From the NCBI RefSeq assembly GCF_011395035.1, contig NZ_CP024768.1, positions 3,757,865 to 3,821,864 on the forward strand: a DNA stretch of 64,000 nt. Reading direction: 5' to 3'. Source of the stretch: Pantoea cypripedii. GTDB taxonomy: Bacteria; Pseudomonadota; Gammaproteobacteria; Enterobacterales; Enterobacteriaceae. Under the pieces are notes generated by a model. The model was not told the DNA's origin. It was given only the letters and a program-made list of their open reading frames with translations, and made no database searches. Position numbers and translations under genes: made by a program. Numbering within the stretch: position 1 is the stretch's first letter; each line of letters opens with the position of its first letter. This document shows, in pieces, positions 1 to 8,380 of this stretch.

Positions 1-686
1 CCCGCCCCGCCAATCATCGCGCCGATGGTCAGAGACAACACCACGCCAATCAGCGGCAGCAGCTTGCTGGGATGTAATAACGAACGCCAGGCGACAGTAC
101 GCAACGGGCGCGCCAGCAGCACCGGCAGCAGCATCAGCGACGTGGAGAATTGCTCGCTGAACCAATCCCCCCAGGCGGTAACAAAACGCGCGTTAAAATC
201 CACCTCCTGCGCCCAGGCTCCCCAGGTCGCACAGGACAGCGCGGCCAGCAGACAGGCGGGGAAAATACGCATGGCATTGATCACCCGGCTATTGGCCGAT
301 GGGGGCAGAAGATGCTTAATCAGCATGCTTACCGCCACCAGAATAAACAGGATATTGGCTACATTGAGGGTCACGGCGGGCAACGCCCAGCCAGAGAACA
401 CCGTATCGTTAAACACCATCGCTACAAAACAGACGACGTAACTTGAGATACGATGCAAAAAAGGATTGCGCACCATCAGCCCGGCAATCAGCGCGTTGAC
501 TGGCCAGAACAGCGACAGCTCCTGCGGCACACGCAAATGGCTGCCAATAAAGCAGAAAAACAGCGTGATGAGGAACAGCGAGAGAGCATTCTTTTTAAAA
601 TTATTCTCTGCAAACAGCTTAACGCGCATACGTCGAACCCTGTAACCTGGAAAGTCGCTGCCATATGCCGGGGCATCAGCAGGCAT
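1..686 (-). CDS. MASE1-like integral membrane sensor protein, N-terminal part only
   Basis: The gene reads right to left and runs off the left edge, so only its N-terminal part is present. From the ATG at 629 the protein begins MRVKLFAENN; an in-frame ATG at 686 adds 19 residues, and both starts have weak ribosome sites. About six hydrophobic segments follow, including ALSLFLITLFFCFIGSHL and LLPLIGVVLSLTIGAMI. The stretch ELSLFWPVNALIAGL resembles the LFWPxNGL-like core of MASE1 sensor domains. Such domains usually sit ahead of GGDEF, EAL or histidine kinase output domains, but the output part lies outside the window. The gene is real by frame and membrane pattern; the MASE1 call is family resemblance and the signalling output is unknown. 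Confidence 0.7.
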   Translation of the reverse strand, partial: MPADAPAYGSDFPGYRVRRMRVKLFAENNFKKNALSLFLITLFFCFIGSHLRVPQELSLFWPVNALIAGLMVRNPFLHRISSYVVCFVAMVFNDTVFSGWALPAVTLNVANILFILVAVSMLIKHLLPPSANSRVINAMRIFPACLLAALSCATWGAWAQEVDFNARFVTAWGDWFSEQFSTSLMLLPVLLARPLRTVAWRSLLHPSKLLPLIGVVLSLTIGAMIGGA

Positions 687-823
687 TAAACCTGAAAAAA
701 GGACATTCTGATTCGTTAATTAAGCCCGTGTTCATCATTCAACTCTGCGCCTGAAGGCGGAGCGCGTGCTGAGAGAAGCCAGGCATTTATGGAGAAAAGC
801 GCGACAATTATGCCCTGTAAATA

Positions 824-856
824 AAAAAATCGGATATCCGAGATATCCGATTTTTA
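824..856 (-). terminator. Rho-independent terminator after the SulP gene
   Basis: A 13-bp AT-rich perfect stem (AAAAATCGGATAT against ATATCCGATTTTT) with a 5-base loop lies just past the SulP stop. Read on the minus strand it ends in a run of seven T. It separates the carbonic anhydrase-SulP transcript from the MASE1-like gene. Confidence 0.85.
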
Positions 857-890
857 ACTAATAACACAAATTTCAGGCGCAGGAGGATTG

Positions 891-2345
891 CTATTTTACC
901 GCGACTGGCCACTGACTCAGGCGAATGCCGCGTTTATCCGCATTTTCGCCAAAATCCTGCAGCACCGCTTTGACATCCGGATCGAGATACTCGGCGTTAT
1001 CGTGGTCCACAATCACCACGCTGTTTTCCGGAATCTCTGCCAGCAACCCCTGCAATTTGGGGTTATGCATAAAGGTCAGATTTTGCTGGAAGCGCAGCAC
1101 GTAATGATCGTCATAACGGGTCAACTGCAACGCATTGCGGTGGCTCTGATACAGGCTGAAAAGTATCTGAGTGACAATGCCGATTCCAATTCCGGCCAGC
1201 ATACCAAACCCGATGATACCGCCGATGGTGGCAAGGAATGGCACATATTGCTGCGCCCCCATGCGCATTTGCTCGATCAGCAGACGTGGCGTTGCCAGTT
1301 TATATCCGGTGTACAACAACACGGCCGCGAGGCTGGCGAGTGGGATGGCATTCAGCAAATCACTAAACCACAGCCCGCAAATCAGCAGCAGCACGCCATG
1401 CAGCAGAATCGACATCTTGCTTTGCGCCCCTACGCTGACGTTTACCGAACTGCGCACAATCACCGCGGTGATCGGCATCGCCCCCAGCAAACCGGCGGTG
1501 AGGTTACCCACCCCCTGGGCAAACATCTCTTTGTTTGGTGAGGGAGCCGGATGCTGTGGACGGAGTTTTTTCAGCGCCTCCTGGCTGAGTAACGTTTCCA
1601 GGCTCGCCACCAGCGCCAGCGTCAGCGCCACCACCCATACCGCAGGGTTTTGCCAGGCCAGCCAGTCCGGGGTTTCCAGTTCGGCCGCCAATGCCGCCAT
1701 GCTGTCAAAGGCTGGCAGGGTGATGCGTGGCAAACCGCCCACACCCAGCACTGTCGCCAGACAACCCACCAGAACCGCGACCAGCGGGCCGGGGATCCAG
1801 CTCAGCATTTTAACTGATTTGATAAACGGCGTGGTCCAGAACCACAAAATCAGCAGCCCCGCACCCGCCACCAGCATCGCGGACGCTGAGAAAGCAAATT
1901 CACCCTTCACCAGTGACACCAGCTCCGCATCACCCGCCGCTCCCAGCGCGACGGGTATTTGCTGGATAATCAGCAAAATACCTATCGCCGCCAGCATACC
2001 CTTGATAACACTCCCCGGAACCAGGGCAATAAAACGCCCGGCGCGCAGCAAACCAAACAGGCACTGCAACAAGCCAGCGAGCATCAACGCGGTGAGAAAG
2101 GCAGAGAAGCTGCCGAGCGTCTCAATCGAAGCCACCACAATGGTGACCAGGCCCGCCGCCGGGCCGCTCACGGCAAAACGTGACGGACTGAGCGCCGTGA
2201 CCAGCAATCCACCAATGACGCCGGTCAGCAGGCCGGCAAATGGCGGCAAACCGCTGGCCTGGGCAATCCCAAGACAAAGTGGCAGTGCCACCAGAAAAAC
2301 CACCAGACCGGCCGGAATATCCTGGCGCAGGGTATTCAGATTCAT
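891..2345 (-). CDS. SulP-family anion transporter, probable bicarbonate importer
   Basis: A 484-residue membrane protein of the SulP (SLC26-like) family. The N-terminal 400 residues form about 11 hydrophobic segments, with the family-typical openings PAGLVVFLVALPLCLGIA and SGPAAGLVTIVVA. The last 70 residues (from about VLRFQQNLTF to the end) look like a short STAS-type domain. Its ATG overlaps the stop of the upstream carbonic anhydrase gene by 4 nt (ATGA), so the two are translationally coupled. SulP proteins carry sulfate, bicarbonate, dicarboxylates and other anions; pairing with a carbonic anhydrase points to bicarbonate, which is inference from context. Length is less than the roughly 550 residues usual for DauA/YchM, mostly at the STAS end. 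Confidence 0.9.
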   Translation of the reverse strand: MNLNTLRQDIPAGLVVFLVALPLCLGIAQASGLPPFAGLLTGVIGGLLVTALSPSRFAVSGPAAGLVTIVVASIETLGSFSAFLTALMLAGLLQCLFGLLRAGRFIALVPGSVIKGMLAAIGILLIIQQIPVALGAAGDAELVSLVKGEFAFSASAMLVAGAGLLILWFWTTPFIKSVKMLSWIPGPLVAVLVGCLATVLGVGGLPRITLPAFDSMAALAAELETPDWLAWQNPAVWVVALTLALVASLETLLSQEALKKLRPQHPAPSPNKEMFAQGVGNLTAGLLGAMPITAVIVRSSVNVSVGAQSKMSILLHGVLLLICGLWFSDLLNAIPLASLAAVLLYTGYKLATPRLLIEQMRMGAQQYVPFLATIGGIIGFGMLAGIGIGIVTQILFSLYQSHRNALQLTRYDDHYVLRFQQNLTFMHNPKLQGLLAEIPENSVVIVDHDNAEYLDPDVKAVLQDFGENADKRGIRLSQWPVAVK

Positions 2346-2977
2346 GGTATCGATTCCTCTGCAGATTGCTGAATTAACTCTTTCAGATGGCCAGACTGCA
2401 GGTCATATACGCAGCCAAACACATCCAGTTGTTGTCCGGCCTGCCACGCCAGCCGTACCGGTTCAGTTGCCACTAACTGCGCAAACTGGGCAATCACGTT
2501 AGCTTCCACCAGACGATTAAGTTTGCTGCCCTCTGCTTCCTGCGCGCTGGCCGCACGATATTCCACCAGCCCCTGAGCTAAACCGCTGCGCAGGGCAGCA
2601 ATACGCCGCGCCAGTGCCGAATCTTCCTGTGCCAGCGGGCTTTCCGGCAGCCCAAGCGCGGCCTGTACCCCGCCACAGCCGTAATGGCCGCATAACACCA
2701 CGCGCTGAACGCCGAGATAGAAAATCGCGTACTGCAACACGCTCATCAGATTGTCGTCATCAGGCACCACCATATTGGCGATATTGCGATGCACAAATAA
2801 CTCGCCCGGATGCGCGCCGGTTAATACCTCGGCCGGGACACGGCTATCGGAACAGCCAATCCAGAGCGAATGCGGTTTTTGCTGATGAAGATATTTTTCG
2901 AAATAGTGCGGATTACGCTGGCGGCGCTGTAATGCCCAACTGCGATTTTTCGCTAATAAGGGTTTGAGTGTCGTCAC
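2342..2977 (-). CDS. Beta-class carbonic anhydrase
   Basis: A 211-residue cytoplasmic beta-carbonic anhydrase, interconverting CO2 and bicarbonate. The zinc and catalytic motifs are visible: CSDSRVPAE near residue 42 (zinc Cys, catalytic Asp-Arg pair), HRNIANMV near 83, and HYGCGGVQAA near 98 (zinc His and Cys). The length fits Can/CynT enzymes. It is the first gene of a two-gene unit with the SulP transporter, overlapping it by 4 nt. It may be the general carbonic anhydrase or a second copy serving the transporter; the sequence alone cannot decide between Can and a paralogue, so no symbol is given. Confidence 0.95.
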   Translation of the reverse strand: MTTLKPLLAKNRSWALQRRQRNPHYFEKYLHQQKPHSLWIGCSDSRVPAEVLTGAHPGELFVHRNIANMVVPDDDNLMSVLQYAIFYLGVQRVVLCGHYGCGGVQAALGLPESPLAQEDSALARRIAALRSGLAQGLVEYRAASAQEAEGSKLNRLVEANVIAQFAQLVATEPVRLAWQAGQQLDVFGCVYDLQSGHLKELIQQSAEESIP

Positions 2978-3516
2978 AATTATCTTCTCTTAATGTCCGG
3001 GAATACCGTATCCAGGCAAATTACGCCGTGAATAAGACAGGGCTCAGGGGAAAAAGCGGAGCTTCCTCACAAAAAATGGTTATAGACGCTTAAGAGTAGT
3101 AATGCACCCCTGTTATTTCCAGACCCTTCAACATGCAGCTAAATGTAAATTTAAATTCAACCTGTGTCAGGGGATGGTAAGGTTTTGCAAGGCGAAGGGA
3201 AAATGTTACGCAGAATGATACGTATTAATATCATATAGTTAAGTTGAAAATTAAATAATGCATAATCAATGCAATGACAAAAAAATACACACAATAAAAT
3301 TATGGTTAATTTTCTTTTAACCTTGTGGGCCATTTAATACCAGGAAATTTCTTAATTATAAAATTTATGATTGGATGATTTCACTGCCCTTCTGGCAAAT
3401 ACGCCGAGCATTACGCTATTTGTAGCGCCCGGTTGCGGCAAGAGATCACGAAAATAATGAGATGAATAATAGTTGCGATGAAAAGTAAATATTTCCGGAC
3501 CGGAAAGGAGATAAAT
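2978..3516. other. Long AT-rich intergenic region
   Basis: About 540 bases without a convincing gene. The part from 3120 to 3380 is strikingly richer in A and T than its surroundings, with many short A and T runs. It must hold the promoter of the carbonic anhydrase gene near its left end. I find no open frame with a ribosome site, no tRNA and no clear structured RNA in it. Its base composition suggests a nucleoid-protein (H-NS-like) target or remnant DNA, but this is only a guess. Confidence 0.5.
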
Positions 3517-3545
3517 AGCGCCCGACACAGCAGGCGCTTTTTATC
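3517..3545. terminator. Possible terminator of the acid phosphatase gene
   Basis: A 6-bp GC-rich stem (AGCGCC against GGCGCT, 10-base loop) lies just past the phosphatase stop. The T run is better on the plus strand (TTTTTATC) than on the minus strand (ATTTAT), so it could stop transcription from either side only weakly. Confidence 0.45.
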
Positions 3546-3553
3546 CTGACGAA

Positions 3554-4366
3554 TTATTTACCGTTCCACGCTCTCAGACGCGCTTCACGTACCTGCAACT
3601 GCTGTTCCGGCGTCAGCTTGTTGTAATTTTCCGCCATCCCACTTTCCCAGTCACCGTACAGCGGGTTGGGCAGCACGATAAACTGCGTGCCAAAGCGCTG
3701 ATGATTGCTGCTGACAAACGCCTGACGCTGCTGATTGCCCTGGTGCCAGGTGGTACCACCAAAGTCATTCAGGTTGTCTCCGGCGTACAGCACCACGTTA
3801 TAGCCTTCGGCTTTGATCGCATCAAAACGCGCCTGTTTGTTGGAACTGCCGGTGCTGAGTCGTACCGTTTTATCATTAACTCCGCTGAAACCCAGCTTCT
3901 TCAGGTTATCCACCGTGGCGGCGTAATCCTTTTGATCACGGTTGGAGACGTAAAACATAGTGCCGCCGTGGCTATTAACGTAGTTGGCAAATTCCACTGC
4001 ACCCGGCACCGCTAAAGCCTGACGTGCCTGAGTCCAGGCTGACCAGGTTTTTCCGCTAAATGGCTGACCATTTTTTGCCTGCCACGCACTGTAGGCGCTG
4101 TTATCGATCATGGTTTCATCAAGGTCGACGATCACGGCCTTGGGTTTACCGGCCAGCGAGGGTGCCTGATCAAATGCCATACGCGCGGTGTTGAACGCCT
4201 GCCAGCTCAGGGCCTGATACTCGCCCGATTGCTGGAACCAGTTTACCGCCAGTACCGATTGCTGGCCGAGCTGCGCCTGTGCCTGCTGTTTCGAGGGCTG
4301 CGCACAGCCGGTGAGCGCCAGCGCCATCAGGCCGGAGGTGACCAGCCAGGTGGTTTTTTTCATCAT
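3554..4366 (-). CDS. Class C acid phosphatase / 5'-nucleotidase, lipoprotein e(P4) family
   Basis: A 270-residue HAD-superfamily phosphatase anchored as a lipoprotein. The signal peptide ends in the lipobox LTGC at residues 18-21, placing the mature protein at the outer membrane or periplasmic face. The catalytic DxDxT motif is VDLDETM near residue 85; FYVSNRDQKD (motif II Ser) and YAGDNLNDF (motif IV acids) follow. These are the class C (IIIB) signatures. Family members release phosphate from nucleoside monophosphates and, in Haemophilus, NMN, so scavenging of nucleotides or cofactors is likely. The gene stands alone between terminator-like DNA and the divergent PgeF-like gene. Confidence 0.92.
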   Translation of the reverse strand: MMKKTTWLVTSGLMALALTGCAQPSKQQAQAQLGQQSVLAVNWFQQSGEYQALSWQAFNTARMAFDQAPSLAGKPKAVIVDLDETMIDNSAYSAWQAKNGQPFSGKTWSAWTQARQALAVPGAVEFANYVNSHGGTMFYVSNRDQKDYAATVDNLKKLGFSGVNDKTVRLSTGSSNKQARFDAIKAEGYNVVLYAGDNLNDFGGTTWHQGNQQRQAFVSSNHQRFGTQFIVLPNPLYGDWESGMAENYNKLTPEQQLQVREARLRAWNGK

Positions 4367-4472
4367 TTCATCCTTAAGTGATTACGGTCAGTTTGTGTAA
4401 AGCTGTCAAAATGTAGCAGTTAACGTAAGCTGTTGGCAGCAGAAAGCGATCGACACGATAAAGGAGATACTT

Positions 4473-5192
4473 ATGGCTCACCCCGAACATCAGGTAGCAC
4501 GCTCAGCATTACTCGATGCACTGGGCTGGCTGGAGTATGCCTTTCAGCCTGCGGGCGTACCGGCCCCCAGTGACGCTGCTTATGGTCATCAGCGCCACAG
4601 CGCCAACGTGGTGATGGCGGGTGACAACCTGCCGCCAAAAAGCTGCGAATCCGATGGCGTGATTGGTGAGGGTACGCGCCCGGTTGCGATCTACACGGCC
4701 GATTGCCTGCCGGTGCTGTTCGCCGATACCCGCAAACATCAGGTTGCCGCGGTACATGCCGGGTTGAAAGGAACCTTATCCGGCGTACTGAATAGCGCCA
4801 TTGACCGCCTGCTGGCGCTGGGCGCTCAGCCCGATACCCTGCATGTCGCCATCGGTCCGGCGATTGGGCCGTGCTGCTATGAACTGGGCGAGGATTTAGT
4901 GACGCAAATGCAGGCTCAGCCCAGCTTGCCCACGCTGAACTGGTCCGCCACCCAGCCGCAAAACCCGCAGGCCATCCGGCCTCAGGCACGCGCGCAGCAG
5001 CAGGGCATTTGGTTTGATTTGCCACATCTGGCACGGGGATTATTGCAGCAACGCGGCATTCCGGCCCAACAGATTGAAGTGGTGCCGGTATGTACCTATT
5101 GCATGGCCGAAGCCGGTTCCAGCTACCGCTACAACACCCATTTTGCCAGCGGTTATCAATCCCGCTTCTCATGGATTCGCTGTCGCGATTGA
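4473..5192 (+). CDS. PgeF/YfiH-family (DUF152) protein, divergent paralogue
   Basis: A 239-residue protein of the multicopper-polyphenol-oxidoreductase/DUF152 family, whose E. coli member PgeF removes misincorporated L-serine peptides from peptidoglycan precursors. The conserved zinc-type ligands can be followed: the His of YGHQRHSAN, TADCLPVLFAD (Cys) and AVHAGLKGT (His), then GPAIGPCCYE. The C-terminal block is unusual: CTYCMAEAGSSYRYNTHFASG instead of the standard CTyC..ffSYRRdg.TGR form, and the HAGW Trp is Leu. The usual pgeF gene lies elsewhere (next to rluD in relatives), so this is probably a second, specialised copy; substrate unknown. A strong AAAGGAG sits 8 nt before the ATG. Its 3' end overlaps the convergent idnR by 37 nt. 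Confidence 0.85.
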   Translation: MAHPEHQVARSALLDALGWLEYAFQPAGVPAPSDAAYGHQRHSANVVMAGDNLPPKSCESDGVIGEGTRPVAIYTADCLPVLFADTRKHQVAAVHAGLKGTLSGVLNSAIDRLLALGAQPDTLHVAIGPAIGPCCYELGEDLVTQMQAQPSLPTLNWSATQPQNPQAIRPQARAQQQGIWFDLPHLARGLLQQRGIPAQQIEVVPVCTYCMAEAGSSYRYNTHFASGYQSRFSWIRCRD

Positions 5193-6184
5193 ATGGTTTC
5201 GCCCATAAAGATCTGGTAGTTAAGATCGATGCTGTCGGCATTGAAGGCCGGATCGGCAATTTTCTTCAATAGCAGCTCCGCCGCCTGCAGGCCAATGGCG
5301 TAGCGCGGCGTGATCACACTGGCGAGGCTGGGATACATTTCCCGGCTGATATCAAGGCCGTGAAAGCCGGTAATGGCAATCTTATCCGGCACCGCAATCC
5401 CCCGTCGCTGGCACCACAGCAGCGCGCCCAGCGAAATATCGTCATTGGTACAGAAGACCGCGTCCAGCTCCGGATGCAGCCGCAGCGCCTGCTCCAGCAT
5501 TGTCGCGCCGAGCCGCTGCGATGAAAGGGTACGCGGATTCATCCGCGCCGCACGTAGCCCCCGTTCCTGCATCGCTTTGCGGAATCCCTGGAAGCGAAAC
5601 TCATCCCGACGATCGTCCAGCGAGCCAAGATAGACCACACAGCGCCGCCCCTGCTCCAGCAACGTGCGCGTCATATCATAACCTGCATTGAAGTTGTTAA
5701 AACCCACCTGCATATCGAGGCACGGCCCCTGGGTATCCATCACTTCGACGATGGGGATTTTTGCTGCACGCAGAGACTTTACCGTGCGCCGCGTATGCTG
5801 CTTTTCACACAGGATGATGCCATCAATATTCCACGACAGCAGATTGAGCACCTGCTCTTCTTCGCTCATCGCATCGTAGTTGTAGTGGGCAATCAGGGTC
5901 TGGTAGTGACCGGCGCGAGTGGCATGTTCGATGCCGCTCAGCAGGTCAGCAAAGATCTGGTTTTTAAACGAAGGAATCAGCACGCCCAGCGTGTTGCTTT
6001 TTGCGGGTGACGGCACCCCGGCCACAGGCTGGGGCACGTAGTTCAGCGCCTCCATCACCCGCGCAATGCGTTGACCGGTCTGGCTCGCCACCTTATCCGG
6101 CGTGCGCAGGTAGCGGCTGACGGTCATTTTGGTGACACCCGCCAGCTCGGCAATGTCCTGGAGTGAGATACGCTGCTCAGTCAT
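5156..6184 (-). CDS. idnR: LacI-family regulator of L-idonate/gluconate genes, IdnR
   Basis: A 342-residue LacI/GalR-type regulator. The N-terminal helix-turn-helix reads ISLQDIAELAGVTKMTVSRYL (residues 6 onward), close to E. coli IdnR and GntR, followed by a periplasmic-binding-protein-like effector domain with CTNDDISLGALL and ITGFHGLDI. In E. coli IdnR activates the idn operon with L-idonate or 5-ketogluconate and cross-talks with GntR operators. It is the last gene downstream of idnT on the same strand, as in E. coli. A GTTA-N4-TAAC operator candidate in front of idnD fits its specificity. The 3' end overlaps the convergent PgeF-like gene. Confidence 0.93.
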   Translation of the reverse strand: MTEQRISLQDIAELAGVTKMTVSRYLRTPDKVASQTGQRIARVMEALNYVPQPVAGVPSPAKSNTLGVLIPSFKNQIFADLLSGIEHATRAGHYQTLIAHYNYDAMSEEEQVLNLLSWNIDGIILCEKQHTRRTVKSLRAAKIPIVEVMDTQGPCLDMQVGFNNFNAGYDMTRTLLEQGRRCVVYLGSLDDRRDEFRFQGFRKAMQERGLRAARMNPRTLSSQRLGATMLEQALRLHPELDAVFCTNDDISLGALLWCQRRGIAVPDKIAITGFHGLDISREMYPSLASVITPRYAIGLQAAELLLKKIADPAFNADSIDLNYQIFMGETIQSRQRIHEKRD

Positions 6185-6215
6185 GATGGCTCACCTCCCT
6201 GTGCAGCCACATCGG

Positions 6216-7535
6216 TTAGTGAATCAATGAATTGAGGATCAACACACCAGCCAGACCCAGCACCGAGATCAGCGTTTCCATTACCGTCCAGGTTTTCAGC
6301 GTCTCAACCACGCTGAGGTTGAAATAACCTTTGAACAGCCAGAACCCCGGATCGTTAACGTGTGAGGCGATCACACTGCCCGATCCCACGGCCAGCACCA
6401 TCAGGGCCGGATCGGCGTGGGTCGCCGCGATAATCGGCGTCACAATCCCGGCGGTGGTGATGGCCGCCACCGTCGCCGAACCCAGCGCAACACGCAGCAT
6501 CGCGGCCACGGTCCAGCACATCAGCAGCGGAGACAACGAGGAACCTTTCATCATATCGGCGATATAGTTGCCGACGCCGCTGTCCACCAGCACCTGTTTG
6601 AAGGCTCCGCCACCGGCGATGATAAAGACGATCATGGCGATGGCGGCGATAGACTCTCCGCACATGTCCATCACCTCACCCATCTTACGACCGTTGCGCA
6701 GACCCAGCGTCAACACCGCAATCACCACGGCGATAAACAACGCCACTGCCGGGTTACCGATAAATTCAAAGAACTGGCGCAGCGGGTTCTCTTTCGGCGT
6801 GGTCAGCTCAAACACCGCAGCAATCGCCATCAACACCACCGGGATGACGGCGGCGAAGATGCTGATACCAAAGCCGGGCATCTCTTCTTCAGTGAAGATC
6901 TTCGGGTTATACAGCCCTTCCGGCGGTGATTTTTCAAAGCTTTTGAGGAATTTTGAGAAGATTGGGCCTGCGACAATGACGGTTGGAATGGTGATGATCA
7001 TGCCATACAGCAGCGTGGTGCCGAGGTTCGCACCGAAAATGGTGGCGATCGCCGTTGGCCCCGGATGCGGCGGCAGGAAGCAGTGGGTAACCGACAGCGC
7101 AGCCACCATCGGCACACCGACATACAACAACGGTAAACCGGCCGCCGCCACGATGGTGAACACCAGCGGCAGCAGCAGCACAAACCCCACTTCATAGAAC
7201 ATCGCCAGGCCCACAATCAGGCCAGTGACCACCAGCGCCCATTGCAGCCGTTCCTTACCGAAGGCGGCAATCAGCGTCGTGGCGACACGTTGCGCGGCCC
7301 CGGTGTCAGACACCAGCCGCCCGAGCATGGCACCAAAGCCCAGAATCATCGCCAGCCCGCCCAGCGTCGAACCGATCCCTTTCTGGATCGACGCCATGAC
7401 ATTCAGCGGCGTCATCCCTTCGGCGATTCCCACCACCGCAGAGACAAACACCAACGCGATAAAGCCGTTGATCTTAAATACAATCATCAACACCAGCAGG
7501 AGAACCACGCCCAAAACAATTATGGTTATTGGCAT
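6216..7535 (-). CDS. idnT: Gluconate/L-idonate:proton symporter, GntP family
   Basis: A 439-residue inner-membrane carrier with 12 or more hydrophobic segments and the GntP-family landmarks LGFGAMLGRLVSDTGAAQR near residue 64, HCFLPPHPGPTA near 150 and GSVIASHVNDPGFWLFKGYF near 380. The length equals that of E. coli IdnT (439). It imports L-idonate, 5-keto-D-gluconate or gluconate. The position between idnO and idnR supports IdnT rather than GntT/GntU, although these paralogues share substrates. Confidence 0.92.
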   Translation of the reverse strand: MPITIIVLGVVLLLVLMIVFKINGFIALVFVSAVVGIAEGMTPLNVMASIQKGIGSTLGGLAMILGFGAMLGRLVSDTGAAQRVATTLIAAFGKERLQWALVVTGLIVGLAMFYEVGFVLLLPLVFTIVAAAGLPLLYVGVPMVAALSVTHCFLPPHPGPTAIATIFGANLGTTLLYGMIITIPTVIVAGPIFSKFLKSFEKSPPEGLYNPKIFTEEEMPGFGISIFAAVIPVVLMAIAAVFELTTPKENPLRQFFEFIGNPAVALFIAVVIAVLTLGLRNGRKMGEVMDMCGESIAAIAMIVFIIAGGGAFKQVLVDSGVGNYIADMMKGSSLSPLLMCWTVAAMLRVALGSATVAAITTAGIVTPIIAATHADPALMVLAVGSGSVIASHVNDPGFWLFKGYFNLSVVETLKTWTVMETLISVLGLAGVLILNSLIH

Positions 7536-7605
7536 TTTTTATTATCCATAGAGAGACAAGAGGTGATTAAGGTTTAGGCGCACCCTGGTGAATGCGCCAA
7601 TTGAA

Positions 7606-8370
7606 TCACACCGCCACGCGCATACCACCATCGACAAACAACAGGTGACCATTAATAAAATCAGAGGCTTTGGAGGACAGGAACACGGCAGCACCGATCA
7701 GTTCCTCGGGTTTGCCCCAGCGCGCTGCCGGAGTACGTTTGGTGAGCCAGCCGGTAAAGGCGGGATCGTCCGCCAGTGCCTGAGTCATTTCAGTCACGAA
7801 ATAACCGGGAGCAATGGCGTTGACCTGGATATTGTGGCGCGCCAGTTCCACGCACATGCCACGTGTCAGCATGGTCACCGCCCCTTTGGATGCGGCGTAA
7901 GGCGTGATGGTGTCGCGCCCCAGTTCGCTCTGCATCGAACCGATGTTGATGATTTTGCCCTGCTGACGATCCACCATTTTCTTCGCCACGGTTTGTGAGA
8001 CGAGGAACACGGCCGTCTGGTTAACCGCAATGACGTCATTCCAGTCCTGTTCCGGGAATTCGAGGAACGGCCGACGGCGCTGAATCCCGGCGTTGTTCAC
8101 CAGCACATCAATGGCACCCCACTCGGCTTCAATCTCGTCCACGGCCTGCTGAACCTGGGCTGACTGCGTCACATCAAATGCCTTCGCCTGGGCGCGCAGC
8201 CCCAGATCGCGCAGTTTGGCGGCGGCCTGTTCCGCACCGCCCAGGGTGGTGGCATTAACGATCACTTCCGCACCCGCCTCGGCCAGGCCACGCGCCAGCA
8301 GGAAACCAATGCCGCGCGCCGAACCGGTGATCAGGACGCGTTTACCTTCGAGGGAAAAAAGCTGACTCAT
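7606..8370 (-). CDS. idnO: Gluconate 5-dehydrogenase (5-keto-D-gluconate reductase)
   Basis: A short-chain dehydrogenase of 254 residues that reduces 5-keto-D-gluconate to D-gluconate with NADPH. Visible motifs are GSARGIGFLLARG (cofactor glycines), NNAGIQRRRPF, the catalytic Ser near SMQSELGRD and the YxxxK pair in YAASKGAV near residue 156. The start at 8370 is chosen because AAGGAG lies 6 nt ahead; an ATG at 8376 is too close to that site. With this start the protein is as long as E. coli IdnO (254). It follows idnD by 10 nt in one operon. The product gluconate needs a kinase (gntK/idnK) that is not in this window. Confidence 0.95.
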   Translation of the reverse strand: MSQLFSLEGKRVLITGSARGIGFLLARGLAEAGAEVIVNATTLGGAEQAAAKLRDLGLRAQAKAFDVTQSAQVQQAVDEIEAEWGAIDVLVNNAGIQRRRPFLEFPEQDWNDVIAVNQTAVFLVSQTVAKKMVDRQQGKIINIGSMQSELGRDTITPYAASKGAVTMLTRGMCVELARHNIQVNAIAPGYFVTEMTQALADDPAFTGWLTKRTPAARWGKPEELIGAAVFLSSKASDFINGHLLFVDGGMRVAV

Positions 8371-8380
8371 AACCATCTCC

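Noticed and set aside
1171..2502. A long open frame of 443 codons on the plus strand
   Set aside because: It lies opposite the SulP and carbonic anhydrase genes, has low-complexity Ser/Thr/Pro/Ala composition typical of antisense GC-rich DNA, and no ribosome site.
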